Below the pieces are notes generated by a model, which was not told where the DNA came from, searched no databases, and saw nothing but the letters and a program-made list of their open reading frames with translations. The position numbers were made by a program, and so were the translations under genes. From Glossina fuscipes (Eukaryota; Arthropoda; Insecta; Diptera; Glossinidae): 64,000 bases of DNA. Where the stretch lies: assembly GCF_014805625.2 (NCBI RefSeq), contig NW_023998556.1, positions 96,100-160,099 on the forward strand, read 5' to 3'. The number at the start of each line of letters is the position of its first letter. Positions within the stretch are counted from its first letter, which is position 1. This document shows positions 34,493 through 45,970 of the stretch, piece by piece.

Positions 34493-36121
34493 CTACAAGG
34501 GAAACAAAAATGTCGTGCAAGTTAATAGTACGTACATAAAGCAAGTTCAAAATCAGAGATCATTCAGGATTTATAGGTGAAACATTGGGAAAATTGGTGC
34601 AATAAGAAAACATTATAAGCAAGTAAACAACAACTATGATGGTAATAACAGCCATATGTAGAAATTAATGGAAATAACGACTCATTACCGTTACTGATTT
34701 TACAAGATGTGTATAGATCTCCCGAATTTTTACTAGTTCTTAGCGAAATATTGATGCGCAAAATGTTTTTAGTAATTATTTATATATAGACACATATATT
34801 TGATTAACCACTGACAGCGGTAACTTTTACCAATACTTTCGTCATTCTTTTTGTATAACCCAAAAATTCGTATCATAGACAGAGTAGAGTACTTGATTCC
34901 AAATATTACGATTTATGTCGTTCAACCGCAACTAGGAAATTGCTTTTGTGCAACTGCTTTCAAAACGCTAATTGAAAATCCTTCAAAATCATAAAAGGGG
35001 TTATGATACTAATTGCCTTACATATATAACAAAATTTGAATTTGAAGAAATTTGTAAGCAATATAGGCAATGAAGTTATTGAGCAAAGATGCACAGCCGA
35101 CAAAAGGGATACGTAACAAAGCAAGATTTTGCGTTCAATAAGTCAGTCGGCCTGCAATAACAAGTTATGACCGACTTATAATTAAATTAGTAAAAAAATT
35201 TCCGGAAGCAATTACGAATTGCTCAGTTCAAACGTATTTATCTCTTACACCACTGCTTTAACACGAAATCCCTTGTCTAGATTATTGAGAGAATCTGAGA
35301 TTAGAACTAGTTTTAATCCCTTAATTCTTGCGCATTAGACGGCATTAATTTAAATTGAATCGGGAAGAAACTTTAATCGGTTCACAGGTAAAATATCAAA
35401 CACAAATGCAGCAACTGTTTTGATTTCATATTTGTACATTTTCTTTTTGTGAAATATATTGTACTAAATTAGTAATTAATTAATTTCCAGGCAATAACTT
35501 AATATTACATCAACCCTAGATTTCAACTACTCGAATAGAATGTTACCTGTTTATGTCAATTAATGAATAAAACCTCTAAAGCAATAAATGCAATAAAACC
35601 TCTAAAGCATGGCATCACTCAGCGATTGAATACTGTGAATCGATAAGGGAATGAAATTTTTACGCTATTCAAACCACGTGCATTTATAAAGCTATAATGC
35701 CGTATTTTAGCGTTTACAGATGTAACCTTTGATCTATTGGCTTAATCCATCTCTGTTCAACATACCAAAAAAAAAAAAAAAAAAAAAACTTGAGGTAAAA
35801 ATCATCAAGGTTTTTCCTCGTCATACTGCAACTGTGCGAAAGTGTGTACGCAAATCTTATTGAAAATGCTATATGAAAGAAGTTCCTACATATTCAATGT
35901 CACGCTGCACAACCAACCAACCCTAATGCAGAGACTTTTTTAATGTGAATAGCAGCGGTAGAATTATACGAAACGCCCATAGCTACCCTCACAAAAATAA
36001 ATTGTTCATAATCTAGTCTCACACCACCGCCTCATTTTATAAGAAATCAAGTTGTATCGTCCTTTTGTAAATTTACATATTCCTTCCCGTCTATATTTAC
36101 CACAAAAACACGTTTACTTAC
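34493..36121 (-). other. Predicted 5'-UTR intron of Hsc70-4
   Basis: The minus strand ends TTTCCCTTGTAG directly before the ATG, a strong acceptor. Drosophila Hsc70-4 is known to have an intron at this place. The proposed donor is AAA|GTAAGT at 36121-36116, giving 1629 bp. Inside are a run of about 24 A (35768 on) and a short 22-bp direct repeat (AATAAAACCTCTAAAGC, 35566 and 35590). Other donors are possible. Confidence 0.6.
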
Positions 36122-36295
36122 TTTAATATTCTTCCACTTGAACGGTTAAAAAAATATAATCAGTTTAATATGCGTAGTCAAAAAATTCACACGTTCGTTT
36201 ATATCTTGCAATTTCCTTGTTCTTGAAATTTCCTTTTTTTGTTAGAAGGTCTATCTGCAGCAAACACACGTTCGATCAAATCCACTCTCTTTATG
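36122..36295 (-). other. Putative non-coding exon 1 of Hsc70-4
   Basis: Extends from a possible initiator (TTTCAT, near 36295) to the donor at 36121. It lacks a long reading frame, as expected for 5' UTR. Supported only by the donor, the upstream TATA-like word and the position of the coding exon. Confidence 0.4.
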
Positions 36296-36310
36296 AAACT
36301 AAACCCAACG

Positions 36311-36391
36311 CTTATAAAATTCTACTTTATGAATTGTCAGGCCAGTTTGTGGTGGCTTGCTGTAAAACATTTCTAGCAAATTCTATATAAA
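36311..36391 (-). promoter_or_regulatory. Putative Hsc70-4 core promoter with HSE-like element
   Basis: A TATA-like TTTATAAG (minus) lies near 36312-36319. Upstream of it, TTCTAGCAAATTC (36371-36383, plus reading) matches the heat-shock element pattern TTCnnGAAnnTTC with one mismatch in the centre. Another TATA-like word (36384-36391) adjoins it. Cognate Hsp70 genes are mostly constitutive, so the element may be vestigial. Confidence 0.35.
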
Positions 36392-36496
36392 AAAAGGGTT
36401 GCCATGTCGAAGTAAAACTTGTTATAAAATAAAGTGAATTTAACTAAATTATTTATTAGCGCTTTTTAAGAAAGTATTTTATTATAGCAAAATTTA

Positions 36497-36586
36497 TTAT
36501 TACTATTATTTTAATTTTAGACTAATGAATTGAATTCTTAGACTAAAAAAAAGACATTGAGCACTAGCAACACAGGCTATCGGCTC
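36497..36586 (-). mobile_element. I-clade LINE 3' tail fragment
   Basis: Minus-strand reading GAGCCGATAGCCTGTG, TTGCTAGTGCTCAATG and TTTAGTCTAAGAATTC, ending in TAA repeats, matches 28238-28321 with few differences. Only about 90 bp of 3' UTR is present, so it is a severely 5'-truncated insertion or the tail of a SINE. It keeps an AGCCT word that is missing from the 28-kb copy but present in the SINE. Confidence 0.85.
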
Positions 36587-38869
36587 ATAGCAAAATTTAA
36601 ATTACAATTAGCTAATAAAACCCTGATATAAATCATTTTTAATATAAAAAGGGAAGAAAGTTATATTTGGCTGTGCGAATCCCGCGTATCCATCACCATT
36701 AAAATCTTTGACGACTGATGTTTTCATTCTTTGTCACAAAAAATGAATGGGATAAAGTTTATCTTTCATCTTAGTTGACGAAAAGGTATTCCTAAGAAAT
36801 ATTAATCCACCACGTCGTGGAGACCATCGTAATTAATTGAGCATTAACATACTCACCTTGCAGCCTTCTATTTACCGAATCCTTTTATTTGATACCCATA
36901 TCACTGGTATTATTAAGAAAAAATTAATTCACCAGGTCGTGACCATATTTATTTTAGAATTAGCGCATTTTTATGCAGATAACAGATCTTACTTTGAGGT
37001 ATGTACCAAATAGTTCTAAACATTGTCTTCTTTATCTTATGATGAATAAGAATAAAATTTCAAAAAAGTGATAGCAAGAAAACTTAATCCTTTGCGACTT
37101 TATGTCAGCGTGGCCGAATGTTTTATTTTCTCTACGTAAATAGTAGTAAGTAAACGTGGAAAATTCCAGCTTTCTATCTTTTATCTAAAAGTCGCAAAAT
37201 ATTGTTTAGATATGCTCCAACTAATTTGCGCGATTTTCTACACTAAACTTTGTGCAATGTTTTTACAAAATTTAAAGCCGACACCTTCATTTTTGCGACC
37301 AAGAAAGTGTAAGCACCACACGTCACACAGATTTTTATGCTGAACAAGATACCTAATTATTTTTTTACCCGACTTCTATTTACACAAAATTTGATTTAAC
37401 ACGAGTTAAAAACGATTCAACGAGTCAAAACGATTTAACACGATTTCCAATATTCTATGAATTTTTCTGATTAACTTTTTTTTTTGATGTTGGTATGAGT
37501 TTTCTCATTCTCACTACTCACAATTATGGATCGCGTTAAATTTTTCACAATTCAGCTTGATTATGTGGATTATGTGCGCATATAAAATGGGGGTTCCAGA
37601 ATCATAAATTATGCATTTTAATTTGGTTTTCCAATGTATAATTTTTTTTTTTATAAATACTTAATGATAAAGAAGAATATTTTATTATTGTGTATAGTAC
37701 TTTTCAGTTGTTTTTTTAAGTTTGGAACGAAACTATTGTTTTTTCAGTTAGACAATGTCTTTTTATACGAATTTTCTTGCACGATTTGGGAAAATATCTT
37801 CTTGTAAAAAGAGAATTAGGTGTATTTACTACATACGGTCTCTTCCTTTTGGGTTTTGCAAAAATTTTCATAAAATGAATGTGTATAAAAATAAAAAAAA
37901 AATAAAAAGTGAGGTTCGAAATATATGCCTAATGATAGAATTTAAACTATACCTATAAAGCCATTCATAAAGCTTTTGTATATATATATACATATTATAA
38001 AATAAAAATTTACTTTGCTCATGCAGTTCAGTAAAACTAAAGAAACGCTCATTACAAAAGATGAAAAAGTACCGTCATTATAAAAGGAAACAAGGTGGTT
38101 TAAATGGATATATGCTTAAAAACCATATTTGTGAGTATTTGCAAGCAAGAAAACAACACTGCAAAAATAAGAGAAATTTTCAAAGTATCCTATTCTGAAA
38201 TATACAGGAGTAAGTAACGTAAATAAAACGCACTTCTGATTGAGACTTATGTTATGTTCAATTTCGTTGGATTTCCCAATAAAATGTACCTATTCCTCTT
38301 GCATCGGAATAGTATCAGTTCACTAGATTTGTGAATTGAATAAATAAAAAACTCGTGTTTTGTGTTTGTAACAATATGCCGCTTATTCTCACTTATATTT
38401 ACTTAGTCAACTAGCACGAATATTCTATATCCTACTTATTTCTTCAACTGACGAAATGTGAGCGTGAATGCATTTTATTGGAAACTCCTGTGTTCAGCTA
38501 TTCCGTTGTTTGTCGTGATCGTTTCTCTTTATATTTTATCCAGAGGAGACAATGGAGGCGGTCATATAACATTTTACAGAGTTTCACGTATCAATGCATG
38601 CATGCTGCAATATACGTTTGTGAAGATGAATAAATATTTACAGTTGTGTGAATGTATTTATTTATATTATATTGTGTATTTCTAAAGATATTTTAATATT
38701 TAGAGATGTATGAATATATGTATGTTATAATGTATATTTCTAAAGATACTTTAATATATGGATACGTGTGGAAATAGATGGAGTTAAATAAATGTGGTTA
38801 AATATATTTTTTTATATTATGTGGAGTTAGGATGCCGTGACAATACGGATCACATTTTTATTTTTCAAC
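36587..38869. other. Intergenic with two copies of a short repeat
   Basis: Near 36801-36860 and 36925-36980 the words ATTAATYCACCASG and TTATTTTAGAATTAGCGC repeat a unit also present at 31603-31660, a possible small MITE. Near 38662 and 38724 a unit of about 60 bp (GTATTTCTAAAGATA..TTTAATAT) is tandemly duplicated. No gene was recognised. The ORF at 37755-37958 is AT-rich noise. Confidence 0.45.
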
Positions 38870-39345
38870 ATTGTTCGGACCTTGTCATTATTTCTGGGGG
38901 AATACAGCACCATTCAAGAGGACAAATTAGATGACTGAATTTTTTTAAGACAGTTTTTGACGACTTTGACTTGACAATGCGGGGAATATGTCGGTGATAA
39001 TTTAACGGATGTTCGATTCCAATGCTTCTAGGATTGTTGCTTGAGAGCTGTTCCCATAAACACGAACCTTTGCGTAATCCCACAAAAAGGTATAGCGGCG
39101 AGAAATCGTTCCGTTTGAGACGTGTTGGATGTCTCGCGGCACCGCATTGTTGGAACTACATCTCTCCAACATTTACATCCATAATTTCACGCCACCATAC
39201 AATGACTTTTTGATAATACAGCGATTTTTCGACACCTGTTTGTGGGTTTTCACTGCTCCAAGTGCGACAATTTTGGTTGCTATCCACAAAGCGAAAAATT
39301 CACCTCATGGCTGAAGAAAATTCGATGCGATCCTGTTATTCGGGC
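38870..39345 (-). pseudogene. Tc1/mariner-superfamily transposase relic, internally deleted
   Basis: Minus-strand frames read a SHEVNFSLCG-like block and NKQNCRTWSSENPQ near 39300-39230, then IVWW..VKLWM. After a deletion come LWDYAKVRVYGNSSQATILE and ALESNIR..IITDIFPAL near 39090-38980. The order and wording (DE.HF.L.G..N.QNCR..., WGYLK..VY.N.P.., I...P...) follow a common insect DDE transposase group. The middle with the second catalytic D is missing, and several frame breaks occur. Confidence 0.65.
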
Positions 39346-39750
39346 AACCAATCAGCGTATCTTCTAGGCATTGTATGGTCAGCTGGCTTCAGTTTTTGCG
39401 TTATGTGAATTTTTATTAAATAACTAAGACACTGTTTAACTATCTATAATATTCGCCGAAGTAAAATAATATTATTTTTGTCGTTTAAACTATTATTAAA
39501 TATTAAAAAGAAAATTTCAGCTGGAACCAGCTCACGATCAAATCCGTATCTTAAGAAATTTTTCCCAAAACTGGCTCCGGTGTTTTTTTTTTAGTAAAAG
39601 TACTAGTTAAAACATAGATCGATCAGTAGTGAAAATCAAAGAAGAATCTTCATGAAATCACTATTCTTCGATTTCATCGAACTTCCGTTGCGGAAGTAAT
39701 GCGCTTTCACAAATTCGACCTCAAATCTCTTTCTCTCGTGAATGTCTTAC
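39346..39750. other. Intergenic, nothing recognised
   Basis: No motif was recognised on either strand between the transposase relic and the zinc-knuckle LINE relic. Confidence 0.4.
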
Positions 39751-40440
39751 CTTCCCACATCTGTTTGGAGAGCATTAACTTCCCGGTTAATCCATATGTC
39801 GAGCCAATATTAGAACGCCGCAAATGTTGGCGTTTCGGTCACACTGATAAGATGTGCCCACGTCAAAAGTAATTCTGTCGTTTCTTTGGCACAATCTACA
39901 ATTACTCCACAAATTGTTCTCAAAATACTAAAAATGCATTAATTGCAAGGGTAAAAGGATCACTTTTCTAAACATAAAATTTGTCAAACATACAAAAAAA
40001 CTGCCAAACCTAAAAAAAGACGCAGCAGAACGGCTTAAACCACTAATTTACTCTTTTTAACAGAGTACTTACGCACACCCAAATAATCCAAATTTCTCAA
40101 TTTCTTTGGAGAGCTTCCATAAGTTACTTCCACCGACTTCCCAACCAACGATCAAACGACCAAGTACTAACTCTACATTTTTAGTTTGAATCAAGAAGGT
40201 GATAACTCCTGAAATCACTGTCTCCTCTTTTTTCAAACCCCGAGACTGTGACACTCATCGCAGACAATGTCCCTTCCGATCATGAAATGGTCAATTATTC
40301 CTCTAGCTTATCTCAAATATCTGGTCGTATTCAAAAATTGCATAATATCAAGCGTTCCTCTAAATCAAATTCGATTATTAAGTCCGCCACACGCTTATCT
40401 CGCGGTCTTCACAAAAGTATTTTTAACTAACAACACTTAT
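39750..40440 (+). mobile_element. Zinc-knuckle LINE relic: ORF1 end and endonuclease scrap
   Basis: The plus-strand frame reads PYVEPILERRKCWRFGHTDK and MCPRQK, a Cys/His zinc-knuckle block of the C..C.RFGH....C type. A second block follows, ending YSTNCSQNTKNALI. After about 200 bp, PETVTLIADNVPSDHEMV carries the SDH motif that ends a LINE endonuclease domain. The knuckle ORF1 differs from the PHD-like ORF1 of LINE-B and resembles the LINE-D knuckles at 63.7 kb. Confidence 0.6.
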
Positions 40441-40559
40441 TCTCTCTCAATCAATAATGAAAATAGCTTAATTTAATTTCACTAGCATCCGTAACAAATT
40501 AAACCTGCTTGTACAATGACTTCATGGTAATGACATCCCCGTGGCCCGTCTTTCTGAAA

Positions 40560-42410
40560 CTTTCATAAGCCTCACAATTCTTTTTCTGTTAAGAATTATA
40601 ACCTAATTAGATTTGATCGTATCTCTAACTCTTCTCTTGGTGGTGTGGGAATACTTATATCTAACAAGCTTGCATTCCCTTACGCTTCTAATTTTGCAAA
40701 TTGCATACCTATTGAAGCTTGAGGCTGCATCGTTCACACTTGCTTTGGGGAACTCTTAATCACTAGTTGTTACATTCCACCCGATTGTAATGTTTCTGAT
40801 TTTGCAATTAACAGATTATTTTCTTTCAGACCGAAAATGTCTGTATTAATATGTGGCAATTTTAATGCTTACGATGTGTGTGTGGTAGTCGCTTCTCCAA
40901 TTCAATAGGCCGACAAATTCAAGATTTTCTTGCAAGCAAAAAGGAATAGATTTAACTCTCTCAACCACCAATATTATTGCAGATACTTGCAGTTCATTAA
41001 ATCCTCTCTGTTTGTTAATTCTAAATACTTTTTTAAATTTGTTAACTCAAAAAGAAAAATTTCCACACATCCATCGCATGTTTCTCTTAATGGCTCTGAT
41101 TTCTCGGATGATTTTGAAACCTCAAATCTCTTTGCTGAATACCTCCGAAAACCTTTTTGACTGCTAATTCCGATTTTTCAGCAAACTACCCACTTCCTAT
41201 AACTAACTTGGTTTTAATTCCTAATTTGGTTATTTTTGAAGATGAGAATTTTTAAGGGTTGAGCTCTCTAAAATGTAGTTGTGCGCCTGGATCTGATGGA
41301 ATTCCATCTTGTGTACTTAAATCTTGCGCTGTCGAGTTATGTGACGTTATCTCAAAGATTTTTAACCAATCCTTGAATTTAGGTGTTTTTTTCTTTGTGT
41401 TGGAAGAGTATTTTCTTTATACCTATTCACAAAAGTGGAAGTAAACAACTCGTTGACAACTAGAGAGACAAGTTTAGTGTCTTGCCTAAGCTCTGAATTG
41501 TGACTTAGCATTTGGCCTTTGTCATTAATTCGCATATTTCTCCACATCAGCATGGCTTTCGGAAAGGAAGATCTACGGTTACCAATTTGTTAGAGTTTAC
41601 TTGTCATGTTTTCAAGACTTTTTCTAGTGGCTCTCGCACTGATATCATATATACTAATTTAAGCAAAGCGTTTGATTTGGTTAACCATAACTAACTTATC
41701 GTTAAACTCCAAGCCTCTGGCTTCTCTTTCTCTTTAGTAAAATGGATAAGATATTATCTGCACAATAGATCATTCAGGGTTTTGTTTAACTTCATCACCT
41801 CTGATGAATTCCCCGCGAATCTGGCGTACCTCAAGGCAGCCACTTAGGCCCCATTTTATTTAGTTCATACATTAATGATCTCCCATCGGTGATTAATTCC
41901 AGTCAGATCTTAATGTATGCTGATAATGTGAAATTGTTTCCTTCCTTTTCCGTAGAATCGCAATCACATCAGCTTCGAAGTGACTTGAATAATTTGGTTG
42001 CATGGTGCCCTTTGAATCTTCTGAAACTAAATCTATATAAATGTAAGAAGCTTTCTTTCTCAAGAAGAAAGTCATTCATTACTCAGTATTTCATTGAATC
42101 GCATAAGTTGTATGACGTCGACACGTTCGCAGATTTAGGCGTTCTATTTGACCGTAGATTACGTTTTAACGTGTACATTGAGGTCGTTAAGCAAAGCTAA
42201 GTCCACTTGATGATCCTTACATTAAGAAAAGATTGTACATGTGTTGATATATAATTGAGTATGCCTCTGTTGTGTGGTCTCCTTCATATAGGTGCTATGT
42301 AGATCCAATTGAATCTGTTCAAAAGCAATTCTTGCTTTCCCTCAGGAATTTGGGTTTAGATCCGATTGCCTGTCTTCCTCCTTATGAAAATAGGTTGCTT
42401 TTGTTGTCCT
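40560..42410 (+). mobile_element. LINE-B copy 3 (EN and RT, decayed)
   Basis: Endonuclease frame reads SSLGGVGILISNKLAFPYAS near 40635, GELLITSCYIPPD near 40745 and CGNFNAYD near 40855. After a deletion the RT follows: CSCAPGSDGIPSCVLKSCAV (41275), HGFRKGRSTVTNLLEFTC (41550), SKAFDLVNHN (41665), PLRPHFI-type motif B frameshifted near 41840, and MYADNVKLFPSF (41910). The last shows YADN instead of YADD, so the catalytic pair is damaged. The element ends abruptly near 42410 without its tail, running into a TGAA-rich tract. Frames at 40930-41160, 41259-41444, 41512-41694 and 41889-42200 are its pieces. Confidence 0.85.
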
Positions 42411-42515
42411 TACTGAATGAATTAATGAGTGAGGGAGTGAATAATGAATGAAAGATTGAATATAGGAAGAAATGAATAAATGAATTCGTGGAAGAACTAG
42501 GGAGTGAATGATTGA
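42411..42515. repeat. Degenerate (TGAA)n low-complexity tract
   Basis: About 100 bp dominated by TGAA/GAGTGAA steps follows the broken end of LINE-B copy 3. It may be a decayed microsatellite seeded by a LINE tail. Confidence 0.7.
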
Positions 42516-42594
42516 AGGGGTTTTTGTTAAAGTTACCAAAGACGAACTACGCAGATAAGGTAGTTGAAAAATGATGAAAGATGTCTGGTTGGCT

Positions 42595-44611
42595 ATAAAT
42601 TATTTATTTATTTGTTCATTTAATTAGGAACAAACTCTACTAAATTTCGAGTCGAGTTCGTTAACTATGAGAGACTATCTTAGTAAGAATTACAATACTC
42701 CTAAGCATATATATTTATGAAGATTTGGGGTTAAGTAAATCTAGAGTAATAGACTTAGTAGTACTTAGTAGAGTACTGGGATAGTAGACATACTTACTAT
42801 AAATTACAAATAAAGTTAAAATATAAATTTAAGATTCATATGTACATAAATAAGCATGCAAGCCACTTGCAATGGTGCACCCACCTTCCAAAGAACCAAT
42901 CCAGAACCTAGATGAAAGTAAACCCAAATTTGTTAGTCATGGCAAGGGCAGAGCCAACTTTACTGTCAAATTAATAACTTATTTGGATTCAAAGTTAATT
43001 TAAATGGGAGATGGAAAAATCCCTTGTATTAAGTAACACCGTTTTGATAGTCTTTGATGATCAGAAATTGTGATCAAGGGATATTCTTAACTTAAATTAC
43101 TGCAAGCAACTATAGGTCTAACTGAGCATGTATAGGTCTAACTAAGCAAGTGCTTTTTTGTTATGTAGAGATCTCTTATCTTATTGGACCAACGCTTAAT
43201 AAAATCAAGCATTGATCTAGCTTTAGTTAAGGAACGCTCTACATGCAAATTAAAACGTAATCTTTGGTCAAAAAGCACTCACAAATGTATGTACGACTCA
43301 ACATCTTCTAACTTGCAAGAATCAATAAAATACACCGAATTGTACCTTCTTGAGAACGACACTTTCTTGCATTTATTTAAATGTAGTTTCGTAAAATTTA
43401 CTGAGCAACAAGCGACCAAATTATTTAGATCACTTTCAAGTTGACGCGAACCCAATTCCGAGGAAAATGAGTGAAACAGCTTATCGTCATCAGCATATAC
43501 TAATATCTGACTGGATTTGATCACCGATGGCAAGTCATTAAGGTATTTAATAATATAGGTCCTAAATGGCTTCTTTGCGGTACATCCGACGACAGCGGGA
43601 ATTCATCCGAGGATATGCAACTAAACAGAATCCTGAATGATTTATTTTTTAGTTAAGAACTTATCCATTTCATCAAATGGGCGGGAAAGCCCGAGGCCTG
43701 GAGTTTCAAAATCAGTAAGTTATGGTTAACCAGGTCAAATGTTTTACTAAAGTCAGTGCATATGAAGTCCGTGCGAGCGCCACCAATAAAAGCCTTTGGC
43801 GCCTCGCAAGTGAAGTCTAATAGATTCGCGACCGCAGATCTTTCTTTCCAAAGGCCATGCTGGAAAGCGGAAATATATGTTTTGACGGCAAGAGCTAAAT
43901 GCTGGGTGACTACACGCTCGAACAATTCAGGTAGCAGGTTCCTTTTGTGAATTGGAATAAGAAACCTACTTTTTCAACACAACGGCAAAATACCCAGTTT
44001 TAAGGACAAATTAAAAACCTTTGGAATTACACCACTTAGATCAACAGACCGTGATTTAAGAATACACATGGAGTCCCATCAGCTCCGGGCGCACAACTCA
44101 GCCCCTCTAATATATCATTTGCGGAAGTGATTCACTTCGAAATCAAGAGGGATACGCGTAGTGTGAACTTGGATCAAACTTATCAGTGGAGTACTTGCGA
44201 GAGAAATAATCAGCAAACACCTTTGCGGTTTCAATCCCATCCGCAGGCACCAGTATGCTCAGTTGGAACCCAAAGCTTAAACGACGAAATTGCTCTGGGT
44301 TGTGAAGGGTTCAATTTAAATATACTAACCCTCTTCAAATCTACAGGTGGCGTTTTTAAATCAAGATAACTTTTTACACTCTGCACCGACGTGCCAGGAA
44401 ATAGCTTCGACACAAAAATTGCCTCCTTAGGAGATACTGTCTTTAAACAAACGTCGTCAGAAACACAAAAGTTCAAGGGTGGGGAATTAATAATTGGCAA
44501 CGATGTACGTACTAATCCCGCAGGGTGAAAGGCCAACTCACCACAACTGAGAGGGGAGGATTTAAATTTATTTACATTATCTGTCTTATATTCCGGTTTT
44601 CGGTTTAACAA
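42595..44611 (-). mobile_element. LINE-B copy 4 (ORF1 C-terminus, RT, tail)
   Basis: On the minus strand, 44611-44230 carries an ORF1 C-terminal block (AIFVSKLFPGTSVQSVKSYL, then VDLKRVSIFKL and ISSFKLWVP) of the kind found in CR1/Jockey-group ORF1 proteins. After a deletion of the endonuclease come MFERVVTQHLALAVKTYISA (43925), a TDFSKTFDLVNHN motif A region and VYADDDKLFHSF (43490). The 3' UTR ends in AAATAAATAA near 42595-42610. It is the only copy here showing the ORF1 C-terminus. Confidence 0.8.
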
Positions 44612-44649
44612 AACCTACACCAAAAATTTATAAGAAAAATTCTTCTAAT

Positions 44650-45970
44650 TAACTTAGTTAACCATAACTTATTGAGCTTCGAAGTCTATGTCTCTGGTTT
44701 CCCCTTTTATTTAGTGCAATGGATGAACTCTTATCTGCATAGCAGATCATTCACGGCTCTGTTTAGCTTCATCCTCTCGGATGAGCTTTCCACGACATCT
44801 GGCGTCTCTCAAGGCGGCCATGTGGAACCACTTGTATTAAATTTATACATTAATGATCACCCCTCAGTGATTAAATCCAGCCAGATCTTAATGTACGCTG
44901 GCGATGTTAAGCTGTTTTCTTCGTTCTCCTTCGAATCGCAATCGCATCAGCCTTAAATTGACTTCAGTAATCTGGCTACATGGTGCTCGTTAAATTTTAT
45001 GAAATTAAATGTAAAAAAGTGCAAGAAGCTTTCTTTCTTAAGAAGGAAGTCATTCAATACTGAGCATTTCATTGACTCGTATGAGTTGGAAAACGTTGAT
45101 CCGTTTATCAACTCAGAGATTTTATTCGACCAAACATTAGGTTTTAATTTGCACATTGAGCTCTCTTTAAGTAAAGCTTGGTAATTAAACCAATACTTGA
45201 GTATGCCTGGGTTTGTGTGGTCTCCCCCCTTCAAATGTTATGTAGATTCAATTGAATCAGTTCGAAAGAAATTTTTCCTGTTTGTCCTCAGGAATTTGGG
45301 AGCCGCTAGTCCCTTTGCCTCCTTATGAAAATAAGGTTGCTTCCGTTGTCCTTACCGCCATTTGAGAAACATAGATTTATTCTTGGTGTCTTCTTCTTAA
45401 TTAAGTTATTTAATGGTACTATCGATTCGTCCACGTTGCTTGGTGAGATAAGCTTTAATGTCCTTCACTTCATGTTCATTAAGCTGAGTCAATGTGAATA
45501 TAATTGAGCTGTTTAACCTGTTGTTTGCAGAAACCTACATAATGTCTATCACTTAGTCTCAATATAAGACCCTATAAAATCTACAAAAACAATTTTCCTT
45601 AATACACGCGACTTGCCTATGTTCCATTTAAACTAACTTTTAAGCTTAATATCTAATTATGATTCAAAAATTAATTAGTGTTGTTTACTGTATCGGTTGC
45701 CAAACTTTTGCAGGTTTGTGATGGCTTAGAGGTTCACTTGTATTTTGGTTCTGTACTGGCTATGGGTGTGCCTTTGTTCTAGTTGTGTACCTGCTTTTTT
45801 TCTTTTGTTATATAATGATCAATATTTGTTCCCTTTATGTCTCCTTAAATACTTTATGCCAGCCTTTAATATTAATTAGTATAAGATTTACTTTTAAGAG
45901 TCAATTGAATTCGACTGTTAATTTGTTTTAGTTGAATTTCCTTTGTAAATAAGCACAAAAAAAAGACATT
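44650..45970 (+). mobile_element. LINE-B copy 5 (RT motif A to 3' UTR)
   Basis: Begins at LVNHN (RT motif A end, 44655), then GVSQGGHVEPLVLNLYIND (motif B, GVPQG changed to GVSQG) and MYAGDVKLFSSF (YAGD in place of YADD, so inactive). Thumb pieces continue to about 45500. The 3' UTR (TTATGCCAGCC... TCGACTGTTAATTTG) ends near 45970. It starts within 40 bp of the 5' end of copy 4 and points the other way. Confidence 0.82.
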
